A stretch of 57,184 bases of DNA from Lysobacter antibioticus (GCF_000731095.1 NZ_JMTZ01000052.1:1-57184), one strand, 5' to 3'. Numbered from the stretch's first letter, positions 19,857 through 29,550 are shown. The notes: generated by a model not told the origin, from the letters alone. Program-made: numbers and translations.

Positions 19857-21044
19857 ATGCGCTTGCCGCCGCCCACGATGGATGCCCAAGACAACCTGCT
19901 CGGTTGGCACCTGGCTTCGTTGCTGTATCTGAGTTTCGTGTTCATCCCGCTGTTCTTCTGGCCGCGGGTGCCGTGGTGGGTGGTGACCGCGGCGGTGACC
20001 TCGGTGCTGTTGTTCCTGCCGCTGTATTGGGCCTTCTACCGCAGCGGTTCCAAGCTGCGCCTGTGGTTGCTGCTCGCGGTGGCCTGCATCGGTTATGCGG
20101 TGATCCCGTTCGGCGGCGGGGGCGGCACTTACCTGATCTTCGCCTCCGGCATGATCGCCAGCCTGCTGCCGTTGGGGCGCGGCATCGCCTTGGCCGCCGT
20201 GCTGTTCGCGCTGCTCGGCGTCGAATTCATGCTGCTGGTGCCGAAGGAAGCGATGCCGCTGTCGACCTTCCTGATCAATCTGCTGGTCGGCGCGATCGTG
20301 TTCGCCGGCGTGGTCGCCGCGCGCAACCGCGAACGCCGCCATGCCGAGCTGCGCCTGACCCAGGACGAAGTCAAGCGCCTGGCCAGCCTGGCCGAACGCG
20401 AACGCATCGGCCGCGACCTGCACGATTTGCTCGGCCACACTTTGTCGGTGGTGGTGTTGAAATCGCAGCTCGCCGCGCGCCTGCTCGAACACGATACCGC
20501 CGCCGCGCACGCCCAGATCAACGAAGTCGAACGGGTCGCGCGCGAAGCCCTGACCCAGGTCCGCGAAGCCGTCGCCGGCATCCGCGCCAACGGCCTGCAG
20601 GCCGAACTCGCGGCGGCGCGGCTGGCCCTGCTGAGCGGCGAGATCAGCCTCGACCACAAGCTGGCGACCATCGACATCCCGCTCAACATCGAAGCTGCGC
20701 TGGCGCTGGCCTTGCGCGAATCGGTGACCAACGTGATGCGGCATGCGCGGGCGCGCCGGGTCGACGTCGAACTGACCCAGGACCCGCGCGGCGGCATCGT
20801 GCTGCGGATCGCCGACGACGGCCGCGGCGGCGTGTCCAGCGAGGGCCACGGCCTGACCGGCATGCGCGAACGCTTGCGCGCGGTCGGCGGCACCGTCGAA
20901 ATCGAAAGCCCGAACGGCGCCGGCACGCGCCTGAGCCTGCTGGTGCCGCGCGAGGCGTTGGTCGTCGCCCGACGCCTGGCCGCGCCCGCGGCAAACTCCG
21001 CGCCGGCGGCGACGCCGGCCCTGCTCGAACGAGGTATCGCATGA
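19857..21044 (+). CDS. DesK-type sensor histidine kinase
   Basis: A 395-residue membrane kinase. Several hydrophobic helices fill residues 18-155, with almost no periplasmic loop, so it probably senses something within the membrane, as DesK senses lipid order. The HisKA_3 dimerisation helix carries phospho-acceptor His189 in RIGRDLHDLLGHTLS; the HATPase_c domain has the N box ALRESVTNVMRHARA and the G box IADDGRGG, then GLTGMRERL. AAGGAG precedes the ATG at 19857 by 7 bp. Its stop overlaps the start of the response regulator gene (ATGA), so the two are co-translated. The signal and targets are unknown. Confidence 0.92.
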   Translation: MRLPPPTMDAQDNLLGWHLASLLYLSFVFIPLFFWPRVPWWVVTAAVTSVLLFLPLYWAFYRSGSKLRLWLLLAVACIGYAVIPFGGGGGTYLIFASGMIASLLPLGRGIALAAVLFALLGVEFMLLVPKEAMPLSTFLINLLVGAIVFAGVVAARNRERRHAELRLTQDEVKRLASLAERERIGRDLHDLLGHTLSVVVLKSQLAARLLEHDTAAAHAQINEVERVAREALTQVREAVAGIRANGLQAELAAARLALLSGEISLDHKLATIDIPLNIEAALALALRESVTNVMRHARARRVDVELTQDPRGGIVLRIADDGRGGVSSEGHGLTGMRERLRAVGGTVEIESPNGAGTRLSLLVPREALVVARRLAAPAANSAPAATPALLERGIA

Positions 21045-21643
21045 TCCGTCTGTTGCTCGCCGAAGATCAGGCCCTGGTGCGCGGCGCGCTGGCGGCGCTA
21101 TTGAACCTGGAACCCGACATCGAGGTGGTCGCCGAAGCCGGCGACGGCGCGGCGGCCTGGGAAGCGGTCAAGCGCGTCCAGCCCGACCTGATCATGACCG
21201 ACATCGAAATGCCGGGCATGACCGGCATCGACCTGGCCATGCGCGTGCGCGATTCCGGCATGTCGACCCGTGTCGTGATCGTCACCACCTTCGGCCGTGC
21301 CGGCTACCTGCGCCGGGCGATGGACGCCGGCGTGCGTGGCTACCTGCTCAAGGACGCCCCGGCCGGGCAACTGGCCGAAGCCCTGCGTCAGGTGCACCGC
21401 GGCGGCCGCGCGATCGACCCGCAACTCGCGGTTGCGGCCTGGAGCGACGAAGACCCGCTGACCGAGCGCGAGCGCCAGGTCCTGCGCCTGGCCGGCGAAG
21501 GCCTGTCGACCGCCGAGATCGGCGAGCGCCTGCACCTGAGCCAGGGCACCGTGCGCAATTACCTGTCCGAAGCCATCGGCAAGCTCGACAGCAGCAACCG
21601 CATCGAGGCCTATCGCCGCGCCCGGCAGAACGGCTGGTTGTAA
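21041..21643 (+). CDS. NarL/DesR-type response regulator
   Basis: A 200-residue two-domain regulator. The receiver domain has the acidic pocket AEDQ, phospho-acceptor Asp54 in MTDIEMPGMTG, Thr in VTTF and Lys in LLKDAPAGQ. The C-terminal LuxR-type helix-turn-helix is at about 140-198 (LTERERQVLRLAGEGLSTAEIGERL, GTVRNYLSEAIGKL). It acts as a DNA-binding dimer when phosphorylated by the coupled kinase, whose stop it overlaps. DesR-type partners often control adjacent ABC transporter genes, but none is present; the adjacent gene is the amidohydrolase. Confidence 0.93.
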   Translation: MIRLLLAEDQALVRGALAALLNLEPDIEVVAEAGDGAAAWEAVKRVQPDLIMTDIEMPGMTGIDLAMRVRDSGMSTRVVIVTTFGRAGYLRRAMDAGVRGYLLKDAPAGQLAEALRQVHRGGRAIDPQLAVAAWSDEDPLTERERQVLRLAGEGLSTAEIGERLHLSQGTVRNYLSEAIGKLDSSNRIEAYRRARQNGWL

Positions 21644-21989
21644 GGCGCCCGACGCTAACGGGGCATAGATTCCGGCTGTCTGGAATCCGAAACCGGGGCG
21701 ACTCCCGGCCCCAGGCCTGGCCGGTGCCCCGTTCCAAGTCCATGCGGTTTCTCCGCCCGAAGCCCGGGCCATTCCCCCATTTGGAGAGGGGGCGGGGGGA
21801 TTTGCTCCCAGCTCGCCAGACCCCGCCAAGCCCGCTTTTGCCGATCCCGCCCCATACCCGGGATAATGGGCGCTCTCCGAAACCTTGCCTGGCCCCCTTG
21901 CCGCCAGGTTTCGTCCCGTCCGTCAGCCCAGCCGGTTTTCGCCGGCTTCGGTGGCTACGGCGCTTCGCGCTCAATTACTTCGGTTCCCT
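21644..21989 (+). promoter_or_regulatory. Intergenic region with candidate queA-tgt promoter
   Basis: This 346-bp gap before queA contains TTGCCG (21838-21843) and GATAAT (21862-21867) separated by 18 bp, a good sigma-70 pair about 120 bp upstream of queA. A weak 6-bp hairpin lies near 21668. No small gene is convincing here. The long leader could hold further regulation, but I see no recognisable preQ1 aptamer. Confidence 0.5.
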
Positions 21990-23048
21990 TTGAAGAAGAA
22001 CGACTTCCACTACGAACTGCCGCCCGAGCTGATCGCCCAGGCGCCCTTGGCCGAGCGTTCCGCCAGCCGCCTGCTGGTGGTGCCGCCGGCGCCGGCGCCG
22101 CGCGAGGACCGCGTGTTCCGCGAGCTGCCGCAGTTGCTGCAGCCCGGCGACCTGCTGGTGTTCAACGACACCCGGGTGATCCCGGCGCGTCTGTTCGGCC
22201 AGAAGAGCACCGGTGGCCGGGTCGAGATCCTGATCGAGCGCCTGCTCGGCGGCATGGAGGCGCGCGCGCAGATCGGCGTCAGCAAGTCGCCGAAAGAAGG
22301 CGCGCGCATCGCCCTCGACGCCGGCGGCGAAGCCGAGGTGCTGGGCCGCGAAGGCGAGTTCTATCGCCTGCGCTTCCACGTGCCCGAGTCGCTCGAACAA
22401 TGGCTGCTGCACGCCGGCCGCCTGCCGTTGCCGCCGTACATCCAGCGCGAGCCCGGCAGCGACGACCAGGAGCGCTACCAGACCGTGTTCGCGCGCGAAG
22501 TCGGTGCGGTCGCGGCGCCGACCGCGGGCCTGCATTTCGACGACGCCTTGCTGGCGCAACTGCGCGAGCGTGGCATCGAGTTCGGCCACGTCACCCTGCA
22601 CGTCGGCGCCGGCACCTTCCAGCCGGTGCGCGCCGACAATCTCGACCAGCACGTCATGCACAGCGAGTGGCTCAACGTCGGCGCCGGCCTGGTCGAACAG
22701 ATCCGCCGCACCCGCGCCGCCGGCGGCCGCGTGATTGCGGTCGGCACGACCGTGGTGCGCGCGCTGGAAAGCGCGATCCGCCACCACAGCGGCGTCGCAG
22801 GCGAGGAAAGCGAGCTGCAGCCGTTCGCCGGCGAAACGCGCTTGTTCATCCTGCCCGGTTACCGCATCCGCTCGGTCGACGGCCTGATCACCAATTTCCA
22901 TCTGCCGGAGAGCACCTTGCTGATGCTGGTCTCGGCTTTCGCCGGCAAGGACGCGGTGTTCGCCGCTTACGAGCACGCGATCCGCGAGCGCTATCGCTTC
23001 TTCTCCTATGGGGACGCCATGCTGCTGTGGCCAACCGCAGCGACGTAG
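21990..23048 (+). CDS. queA: tRNA preQ1(34) S-adenosylmethionine ribosyltransferase-isomerase
   Basis: A 352-residue queuosine-pathway enzyme that transfers and isomerises the ribosyl part of SAM onto preQ1 in tRNA to give epoxyqueuosine. LPPELIAQAPLAERSASRLL, FNDTRVIPARLFG, PTAGLHFDDALL, HVGAGTFQPVR, NFHLPESTLLMLVSAFAG and FFSYGDAMLL are family motifs. I place the start at TTG 21990 (reads KKNDFHYEL), which matches the family N-terminus; no ATG lies close and the SD sequence is weak. tgt, whose product inserts preQ1 into the same tRNA position, follows 149 bp downstream. Confidence 0.95.
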   Translation: MKKNDFHYELPPELIAQAPLAERSASRLLVVPPAPAPREDRVFRELPQLLQPGDLLVFNDTRVIPARLFGQKSTGGRVEILIERLLGGMEARAQIGVSKSPKEGARIALDAGGEAEVLGREGEFYRLRFHVPESLEQWLLHAGRLPLPPYIQREPGSDDQERYQTVFAREVGAVAAPTAGLHFDDALLAQLRERGIEFGHVTLHVGAGTFQPVRADNLDQHVMHSEWLNVGAGLVEQIRRTRAAGGRVIAVGTTVVRALESAIRHHSGVAGEESELQPFAGETRLFILPGYRIRSVDGLITNFHLPESTLLMLVSAFAGKDAVFAAYEHAIRERYRFFSYGDAMLLWPTAAT

Positions 23049-23185
23049 CCCCGCCGCCTCACCCCGAAGCCGAGACCCCACAGCCGTCCTTCCGGTCTCC
23101 GCGCACCGCCGAGCAAAGCGAAAGCCCCAGCTCGAATGCCCCAACTCAGCCCCCAACGCATCGCCCCATGCGTCCCACTAGATAA

Positions 23186-24304
<1,119 letters not shown>

Positions 24305-24513
24305 GACGGCTTCGGGCTGCCGGCCGGCTCGGGGCTTGGACCGACCTGGCCTGGGCCATCCAAGCCCGACCTTCCAGGTCTGGACACGCCGCTCCAACCC
24401 GGTCGCCCGGCGCGTGAACAGGTGGGACCGGCTGCGAAGCGGACGGGGCAGGGCCCCGGAGGTTCCGTCACCTGCCGATAAAGCGTGCGCTGCGGCTCAT
24501 TTGGGCCCCGGCC

Positions 24514-24540
24514 TTGACTCCAACCCAGCCGTGGCATAAT
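24514..24540 (+). promoter_or_regulatory. Candidate promoter for yajC-secD-secF
   Basis: TTGACT (24514-24519) and CATAAT (24535-24540) match sigma-70 hexamers at 5 of 6 positions each. The 15-bp spacer is shorter than the ideal 17. It lies 32 bp before yajC, after 209 bp without a gene beyond tgt. Confidence 0.5.
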
Positions 24541-24571
24541 CCCCGGCTATTTTTCGTTCCAGGACATTCCG

Positions 24572-24922
24572 ATGAATCTGCTCGACCTCCTGATCGCCCC
24601 CGCTTACGCCCAGCCCGCTGGCGCGCCCGCCCCGGGCGGCTTTCTCGGCAGCGCCGGCGGCTTCGTCCTGCCGCTGATCCTGATCGGCGTCATGTACTTC
24701 CTGATCTTCCGTCCGCAGATGAAGCGCGCCAAGGAACACCGCGGCATGCTCGAGAAGCTGGCCAAGGGCGACGAAGTGCTGACCAACGGCGGCATCGCCG
24801 GCACCGTGACCGACATCGGCGAGAACTTCATCACCGTCGAAATCGCTGCCAACGTGCGCATCCGCGTGCAGAAGGGCGCGATCGCCAACGTGTTGCCCAA
24901 GGGCACCTTGAAGTCGGCCTGA
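24572..24922 (+). CDS. yajC: Preprotein translocase subunit YajC
   Basis: A 116-residue single-pass inner-membrane protein of the SecDF-YajC complex, which assists protein export through SecYEG. A Gly/Pro/Ala-rich start precedes one TM helix (FVLPLILIGVMYFLIFRPQ, about residues 30-48), then the conserved QMKRAKEHRGMLEKLAKGDEV, TNGGIAGTV and ITVEIAANVRIRVQKGAI blocks. Length is typical. It is followed by secD after 63 bp, with no terminator between, so the three sec genes form an operon. Confidence 0.97.
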   Translation: MNLLDLLIAPAYAQPAGAPAPGGFLGSAGGFVLPLILIGVMYFLIFRPQMKRAKEHRGMLEKLAKGDEVLTNGGIAGTVTDIGENFITVEIAANVRIRVQKGAIANVLPKGTLKSA

Positions 24923-24985
24923 GCCGACGCCACGCCTTTATTTACATAGACGCGGCGGCCGGGGAGGCTGCCGCAGGGGTTCTCG

Positions 24986-26848
24986 ATGCTGACCTTCGCG
25001 CGCTGGAAATACTTCGCCATCCTGGTCGTACTGATCTTCAGCGTGATTTATGCGCTGCCGAACGCTTATCCGCAGGATCCGTCCGTACAGATCTCCGCGG
25101 CCCGGCCGACCGGCACCCAAGTCGATGCGACCTTGGCCAAGCGCGTCGAAGGCATCCTCGCCAAGGCGCAGATTTCCTCGAAGTCGATCCTGGTGGAGAA
25201 CCAGGGCAACCTGATGGTGCGCCTGACCGACACGGACCTGCAGACCCGCGCCGCGGACCTGCTGCGTCCGCAGCTCGGCAGCGAATATGTGGTTGCCCTG
25301 AGCCTGGCCCCGACCGTGCCGGATTGGCTGCAGGCGTTCGGCGCCAAGCCGATGCCGCGCGGCCTGGACTTGCAGGGCGGCGTCCACTTCACCATGCAGG
25401 TCGACCAGGACGCCGCGCTCAACAAGCGCCTTGAGGCCTATGTCGAAGACGTGCGTTCGACCCTGCGCGACAGCAGCGTCTCCTACACCTCGGTGGTGCG
25501 TCGCGGCAACGAAGCCATCGTCGCCACGCTCGCCGCCGGCGCCAATGCCGACAAGGCGCAGAAGCAGTTGCGCACCGCCTTCCCGACCCTGACCCAGAGC
25601 CTCGACGGGCAGACCCTGACCCTGGAGATTCCGCAGTCGGAGCTGCAGCGCATCTCGCTCGACGCGATCGAGCAGAACCTGACCACCCTGCGCAACCGCA
25701 TCAACGCCTTCGGCGTCGCCGAGCCGGTGATCCAGCGCCAGGGCACCGACCGCATCGTGATCCAGCTGCCGGGCCTGCAGGACACCGCCGAAGCCAAGCG
25801 CCGCATCGGCGCCACCGCGACCCTCGAGTTCCGCGCCGTGGTCGGCGACGAAGCCACCGCCGCGGCCGCCGTGCGCGACCGCAACGTGCCGCCGGACGCA
25901 CGCATCTATTACAACGAAGCCAAGCAACCGCTGCTGCTGTCCAAGCGTCTGCTGGTTTCGGGCGACCAACTGGTCAACGCGATTCCGAGCAACGACCAGC
26001 AGGGCCAGCCGAGCGTCAGCATCACGCTCAACGCCATCGGCGGCCAGCGCATGCTCAACCACACCCTGGAAAACGTCGGCAAGCGTCTGGGCATCGTTTA
26101 CGTCGAACAGATCCCGATCACCCAGATCGTCGACGGCAAGGAAGTGCGCACCACCCGTTCGGAAGAGCGCGTGATCAGCTCCTCGACCATCCAGGGCGTG
26201 TTCGGCAAGGACTTCCAGACCACCGGCCTGAGCCGCGAAGAAGCCAACAGCCTGGCCCGCGACCTCAAGTCCGGCGCCCTGGCCGCGCCGATGACCTTCG
26301 TCGAAGAGCGCGTGGTCGGCCCGAGCCTCGGCGCCGAGAACGTCAAGCGCGGCACCACCGCGGTGATGTTCTCCTTCATCTTCGCGCTGAGCTTCTTCCT
26401 GATCTATTACCGCATGTTCGGCCTGATCACCTGTCTGGCCCTGCTGCTGAATCTGCTGATGGTGGTCGCGGTGATGTCGCTGCCGATCGTCGGCGCGACC
26501 ATGAGCCTGCCCGGCTTCGCCGGCCTGGCGCTGTCGGTCGGCATGTCGGTCGACGCCAACGTGCTCATCAACGAACGAATCCGAGAAGAGCTGCGGGCGG
26601 GTATGCCGCCGCAAACGGCGATCGCCACCGGTTACGACAAGGCCTCGGGCACGATCTTCGACTCCAACATGACCGCGTTGCTGGCGGGCCTGGCGCTGTT
26701 GATGTTCGGTACCGGCCCGCTCAAGGGCTTCGCGATCACCATGATCGTCGGCATCCTGACCTCGGTGTTCACTGCCGTGACCGTGTCGCGCGGCATCGCC
26801 ACGCTGATCTACGGCAAGCGCCGCAAGCTCAAGTCCATCGCGATCTGA
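24986..26848 (+). CDS. secD: Protein translocase subunit SecD
   Basis: A 620-residue RND-family subunit with six TM helices and a large periplasmic P1 domain. It uses proton motive force to aid late steps of export. TM1 is at about 8-25; RGLDLQGGVHFTMQVD begins the P1 domain; the C-terminal TM part carries the D5/D6 signature GLALSVGMSVDANVLINERIREELRAG, where the Asp is part of the proton path. Residue patterns are complete and length normal. The start at 24986 (MLTFARWKYF) matches the family. Confidence 0.97.
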   Translation: MLTFARWKYFAILVVLIFSVIYALPNAYPQDPSVQISAARPTGTQVDATLAKRVEGILAKAQISSKSILVENQGNLMVRLTDTDLQTRAADLLRPQLGSEYVVALSLAPTVPDWLQAFGAKPMPRGLDLQGGVHFTMQVDQDAALNKRLEAYVEDVRSTLRDSSVSYTSVVRRGNEAIVATLAAGANADKAQKQLRTAFPTLTQSLDGQTLTLEIPQSELQRISLDAIEQNLTTLRNRINAFGVAEPVIQRQGTDRIVIQLPGLQDTAEAKRRIGATATLEFRAVVGDEATAAAAVRDRNVPPDARIYYNEAKQPLLLSKRLLVSGDQLVNAIPSNDQQGQPSVSITLNAIGGQRMLNHTLENVGKRLGIVYVEQIPITQIVDGKEVRTTRSEERVISSSTIQGVFGKDFQTTGLSREEANSLARDLKSGALAAPMTFVEERVVGPSLGAENVKRGTTAVMFSFIFALSFFLIYYRMFGLITCLALLLNLLMVVAVMSLPIVGATMSLPGFAGLALSVGMSVDANVLINERIREELRAGMPPQTAIATGYDKASGTIFDSNMTALLAGLALLMFGTGPLKGFAITMIVGILTSVFTAVTVSRGIATLIYGKRRKLKSIAI

Positions 26849-26863
26849 CGGGAGAACCCAGAC

Positions 26864-27829
26864 ATGAAGATTTTCCCGCTGACCCTGCTGCCCAACGACG
26901 CCAACATCAACTTCATGAAGTTGCGTTGGGTGTCGATCGCGGTCGCCGCCCTGATCATGTTCGTCGCCATCGGCGCCATGTTCACCCGCAACTTCAACTT
27001 CGCCCTGGACTTCACCGGCGGCAACCTGGTCGAGGTGCACCTGGACAAGGCGATACCGCTGGACCAGGTGCGCGAGAAGCTGGCTGTCGACGGTTACGAC
27101 AGCGCCCAGGTCCAGACCTACGGCTCGGGCACCGAGTTGCTGATCCGCCTGCAGCCGCGCGAAGGCGACGCTTCCGCATCGGCCACCGCGCACGCCGCCG
27201 CCGCGGTCATGAAGGCGGTGTCGGGCGAAGGCAACAATGCCAAGATCCTGCGCAACGAGTTCGTCGGCCCGCAGGTCGGCAAGGAACTGGCCCTCAACGG
27301 CCTGTACGCGCTGATCTTCGTGATCGTCGGCTTCCTGATCTACATCGCGTTCCGCTTCGAATGGAAGTTCGCGGTCGCCGCGATCATCACCACCCTGCAC
27401 GACGTAATCGTGGTCGCCGGCTGGTTCGCCATCAGCGGCCACGAGTTCGACCTGACCGTGCTGGCCGGCATCCTGTCGGTGATGGGCTACTCGATCAACG
27501 ACACCATCGTGGTGTTCGACCGCGTCCGCGAGAACTTCCGCTCGATGCGCGCCGACCCGGAGACGATCCTCAACAAGTCGATCAACCAGACTTTGTCGCG
27601 TACCGTCATCACCTCGTTCGTCGCCTTCCTGACCGTGGTCGCCCTGTACATCTACGGCGGCGGTTCGCTGCGCGGCATGGCCGAATCGCAGATGCTCGGC
27701 ATCATCATCGGCACCCTGTCGTCGATCTTCGTCGCTTGCCCGCTGTTGACCCTAGGCATACTCAAGGTCAGCAAGCAGGACTTGCTGCCGAAGGCCAAGG
27801 ACGAAGCGGCGCTGGCTCGCCGTCCGTAA
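26864..27829 (+). CDS. secF: Protein translocase subunit SecF
   Basis: A 321-residue partner of SecD with six TM helices. LDFTGGNLVEVH near residue 48, the G-P-Q-V-G-K-E-L segment before TM2, and the MGYSINDTIVVFDRVRENF signature in TM4-5 are diagnostic. GGGAGAA precedes the ATG, 15 bp after the secD stop. A strong terminator 30 bp past its own stop closes the operon. Confidence 0.97.
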   Translation: MKIFPLTLLPNDANINFMKLRWVSIAVAALIMFVAIGAMFTRNFNFALDFTGGNLVEVHLDKAIPLDQVREKLAVDGYDSAQVQTYGSGTELLIRLQPREGDASASATAHAAAAVMKAVSGEGNNAKILRNEFVGPQVGKELALNGLYALIFVIVGFLIYIAFRFEWKFAVAAIITTLHDVIVVAGWFAISGHEFDLTVLAGILSVMGYSINDTIVVFDRVRENFRSMRADPETILNKSINQTLSRTVITSFVAFLTVVALYIYGGGSLRGMAESQMLGIIIGTLSSIFVACPLLTLGILKVSKQDLLPKAKDEAALARRP

Positions 27830-27853
27830 GGGTTCGACAATCCGTTTGGAACG

Positions 27854-27885
27854 AAAAGGCCGCGCATTGCGCGGCCTTTTTGTTT
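27854..27885 (+). terminator. Intrinsic terminator of the sec operon
   Basis: AAAAGGCCGCGC, loop ATT, GCGCGGCC and TTTTTGTTT form a classical GC-rich hairpin with a T-tract just after secF. Confidence 0.9.
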
Positions 27886-27898
27886 GTATGCGCAACGC

Positions 27899-27920
27899 GG
27901 TACGGATTTTGTGCCGTACC
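27899..27920. repeat. Inverted repeat before the methyltransferase gene
   Basis: GGTACGG and CCGTACC form a perfect 7-bp inverted repeat with an 8-bp AT-rich centre (ATTTTGTG), 73 bp before the proposed methyltransferase start. It could be an operator or an RNA hairpin. Confidence 0.35.
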
Positions 27921-27992
27921 AGTCGAAGCATTGAGAAGAGCAATCCCAAAGGCGTAGCCTGTAGCGCACCGCAAAGCGATCCCGAGCGAACT

Positions 27993-28850
27993 TTGACCGC
28001 CACCAACCAACAACAAATCAACGACTGGAACGGTCCGGTCGGCGCGCGCTGGCTGACTTATAACGATTGGCTCGACGAGCGCACCGCGGCTTATGGCCAG
28101 GCGGCTTTCGCCGCGGCGGCGCCGCAAGCCGGCGAGGCGGTGTTGGACATCGGTTGCGGGGCGGGGGCGACCTCGTTCGAGCTCGTGCGTGCGGTCGGGT
28201 CGGGCGGGCGAGTGGTCGGTGTCGACGTGTCCGAGCCCTTGGTCGGGCGGGCGCAGGAGCGCGCGCAGGCCTTGGGCCTGCCGGTCGAGTTCCGCCTCGC
28301 CGATGCCAGCCGGCCGTTGTTCGCGCCGCATAGTTTCGATCTGCTGTACTCGCGTTTCGGGGTGATGTTCTTCGACGATCCGGTGGCGGCGTTCGCGGAG
28401 TTGCGTAAGACGCTGAAGCCGGGTGGGCGGCTCGCGTTCGCCTGCTGGAAGGCGCCAGCGGAGAACGATTGGTATGTGCTGCCCTTGCAGGCGATCCGCG
28501 ACATCGTCGGGCAGGATGCCGTCGACACCAACGCGCCGGGGCCGTTCGCGTTCAGCGATCCTCAGCGGGTCGCGCGCGTGCTCGGCGAGGCCGGTTTCGA
28601 GGCGGTGGAATGGCAGCCGTTCGAGGCGCCGTTCTACTACGGCCGCGGCGACACTCGCGAGGCGATGATCGAGGACGCGCTGTCGCAGGTGTTCCGGGTC
28701 GGTCCGGTCGCGCGTCTGTTGGCGGCGCAGAGTGACGAGGTGCGCGAGCGGGCGACGGTGGCGATCCGCGAGGCGCTGTCGGGCATCGCGACCGGGCAGG
28801 GCATCGCGGTCAGCGGCGCGACCTGGGTGGTGACGGCGCGCGCGCCTTGA
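27993..28850 (+). CDS. Class I SAM-dependent methyltransferase
   Basis: A 285-residue methyltransferase. The SAM-binding motif I VLDIGCGAGATSFEL, acidic VVGVDVSEPLV, then FRLADASRPLF and the motif LYSRFGVMFFDDPVAAFAELRKTLKPGGRLAFACW are typical of the UbiE/type 11 group acting on small molecules. The substrate is unknown. I place the start at TTG 27993 (reads LTATNQQQINDWNG), since upstream in-frame codons run back into the sec terminator; an ATG at 27888 is possible but unlikely. The gene is followed by about 0.9 kb of repeat-rich non-coding DNA. Confidence 0.87.
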   Translation: MTATNQQQINDWNGPVGARWLTYNDWLDERTAAYGQAAFAAAAPQAGEAVLDIGCGAGATSFELVRAVGSGGRVVGVDVSEPLVGRAQERAQALGLPVEFRLADASRPLFAPHSFDLLYSRFGVMFFDDPVAAFAELRKTLKPGGRLAFACWKAPAENDWYVLPLQAIRDIVGQDAVDTNAPGPFAFSDPQRVARVLGEAGFEAVEWQPFEAPFYYGRGDTREAMIEDALSQVFRVGPVARLLAAQSDEVRERATVAIREALSGIATGQGIAVSGATWVVTARAP

Positions 28851-29015
28851 TCCGATGTTTGTATCGATGAAGATGCGGGCTCAGGCGTAAGTGAGCCTGT
28901 TTTCCGGCGAATGGAGTCTAGCCGAATGCGTTGGCCGATCATGCTGGCCGCGACCGCGGGACGCGCAGAGACTGCGCCGCCGAGGTCGTTGATGAAAGCG
29001 GTGATCTGTCGCAGG

Positions 29016-29040
29016 GTAGGAGCGACGCAAGTCGCGACCG
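29016..29040 (+). repeat. REP-like element, copy 1
   Basis: A 25-bp unit beginning GTAGGAGCGACGCAAG and ending CGCGACCG. Its core (GTCGC around GCAA-like bases) can form a small hairpin. This variant has an A/T pair at the two variable positions, as does copy 4. Confidence 0.75.
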
Positions 29041-29081
29041 CGCTGCTTCGGTCTCGTGGCGCATCCGGCCGTAGCCCCGCT

Positions 29082-29106
29082 GTAGGAGCGGCGCAAGCCG
29101 CGACCG
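29082..29106 (+). repeat. REP-like element, copy 2
   Basis: Same orientation as copy 1, 41 bp after it, with G and C at the variable positions (GTAGGAGCGGCGCAAG). The two changes are compensating, so the internal GCGGC/GCCGC pairing is kept. Confidence 0.75.
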
Positions 29107-29144
29107 CAACACCTCCAGATCAGCGCGTCGTTATCGCAAAGTCG

Positions 29145-29169
29145 CGGTCGCGGCTTGCGCCGCTCCTAC
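29145..29169 (-). repeat. REP-like element, copy 3 (inverted)
   Basis: Reverse complement of copy 2, with the same G/C variant. Copies 2 and 3 face each other over 38 bp, so an RNA through both could fold into a long stem of 25 bp. Confidence 0.75.
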
Positions 29170-29250
29170 CCGAAAGAGGAGTCGTTGCGGTTGCGGTAGC
29201 CGTAGAGAGCTTGGCGCAGCTCCGAACTCACGATGCAACCGCAGACCCGG

Positions 29251-29310
29251 AGGGCGGCGCACAGGACGTGCGCCGTTTTTCGATCGGACAAGGATGTCCT
29301 ATCGAAAAAT
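29251..29310 (+). ncRNA. Double-hairpin element with CsrA/RsmA-like loops
   Basis: Hairpin 1 (29255-29275): CGGCGCAC and GTGCGCCG enclose the loop AGGAC and are followed by TTTTT. Hairpin 2 (29276-29309): TTTTTCGAT pairs with ATCGAAAAA, and an inner GGACA/TGTCC stem presents the loop AGGA. The loop region ACAAGGATGT equals the core of the CsrA SELEX consensus (RUACARGGAUGU). Loop GGA motifs on stable stems are how CsrA/RsmA-sequestering RNAs work. Whether this is transcribed is unknown; it may instead be a mobile repeat or a terminator pair. Confidence 0.35.
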
Positions 29311-29374
29311 CCCGGCGCCAGCTGCGTACTCGCAGGGGAGCTTCGTCAAGGAAGGCCTCTCTTTGGTTAGCTTT

Positions 29375-29464
29375 GACCGAAGGGAATCCAGACGGACTTT
29401 TGGGCCAGCAAAAGAAAGTGACCGAAGGGAATCCAGACGGACTTTTGGGCCAGCAAAAGAAAGT
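29375..29464 (+). repeat. Two perfect 45-bp tandem repeats
   Basis: The unit 29375-29419 starts GACCGAAGGGAATCCAGACG and ends AAAGAAAGT; it repeats exactly at 29420-29464. Because 45 is a multiple of three, an open frame passes through both copies, but this is most likely a recent duplication in non-coding DNA. Confidence 0.9.
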
Positions 29465-29550
29465 AACCCGGCCGCTTTAGCGGACGGAAGCTTTGTTCTT
29501 GATGTTGCTTCGTCGCTCTGCGGCAAGAGTCGCAACAAGCGCGAACTGCG

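Noticed and set aside
21644-21989. preQ1 riboswitch before queA
   Set aside because: No aptamer-like pseudoknot or conserved loop could be found by eye.
24938-27442. An 834-codon open frame on the minus strand opposite secD and secF
   Set aside because: The translation is a His/Gln/Asp/Gly-rich shadow of the strongly conserved sec genes.
29375-29464. CRISPR-like direct repeats
   Set aside because: Only two adjacent copies and no spacers between them; no cas genes nearby.
28911-29480. A 189-codon plus-strand open frame in the repeat region
   Set aside because: It consists of translated REP-like and 45-bp repeat units (VGATQVAT, NPDGLLGQQKK).
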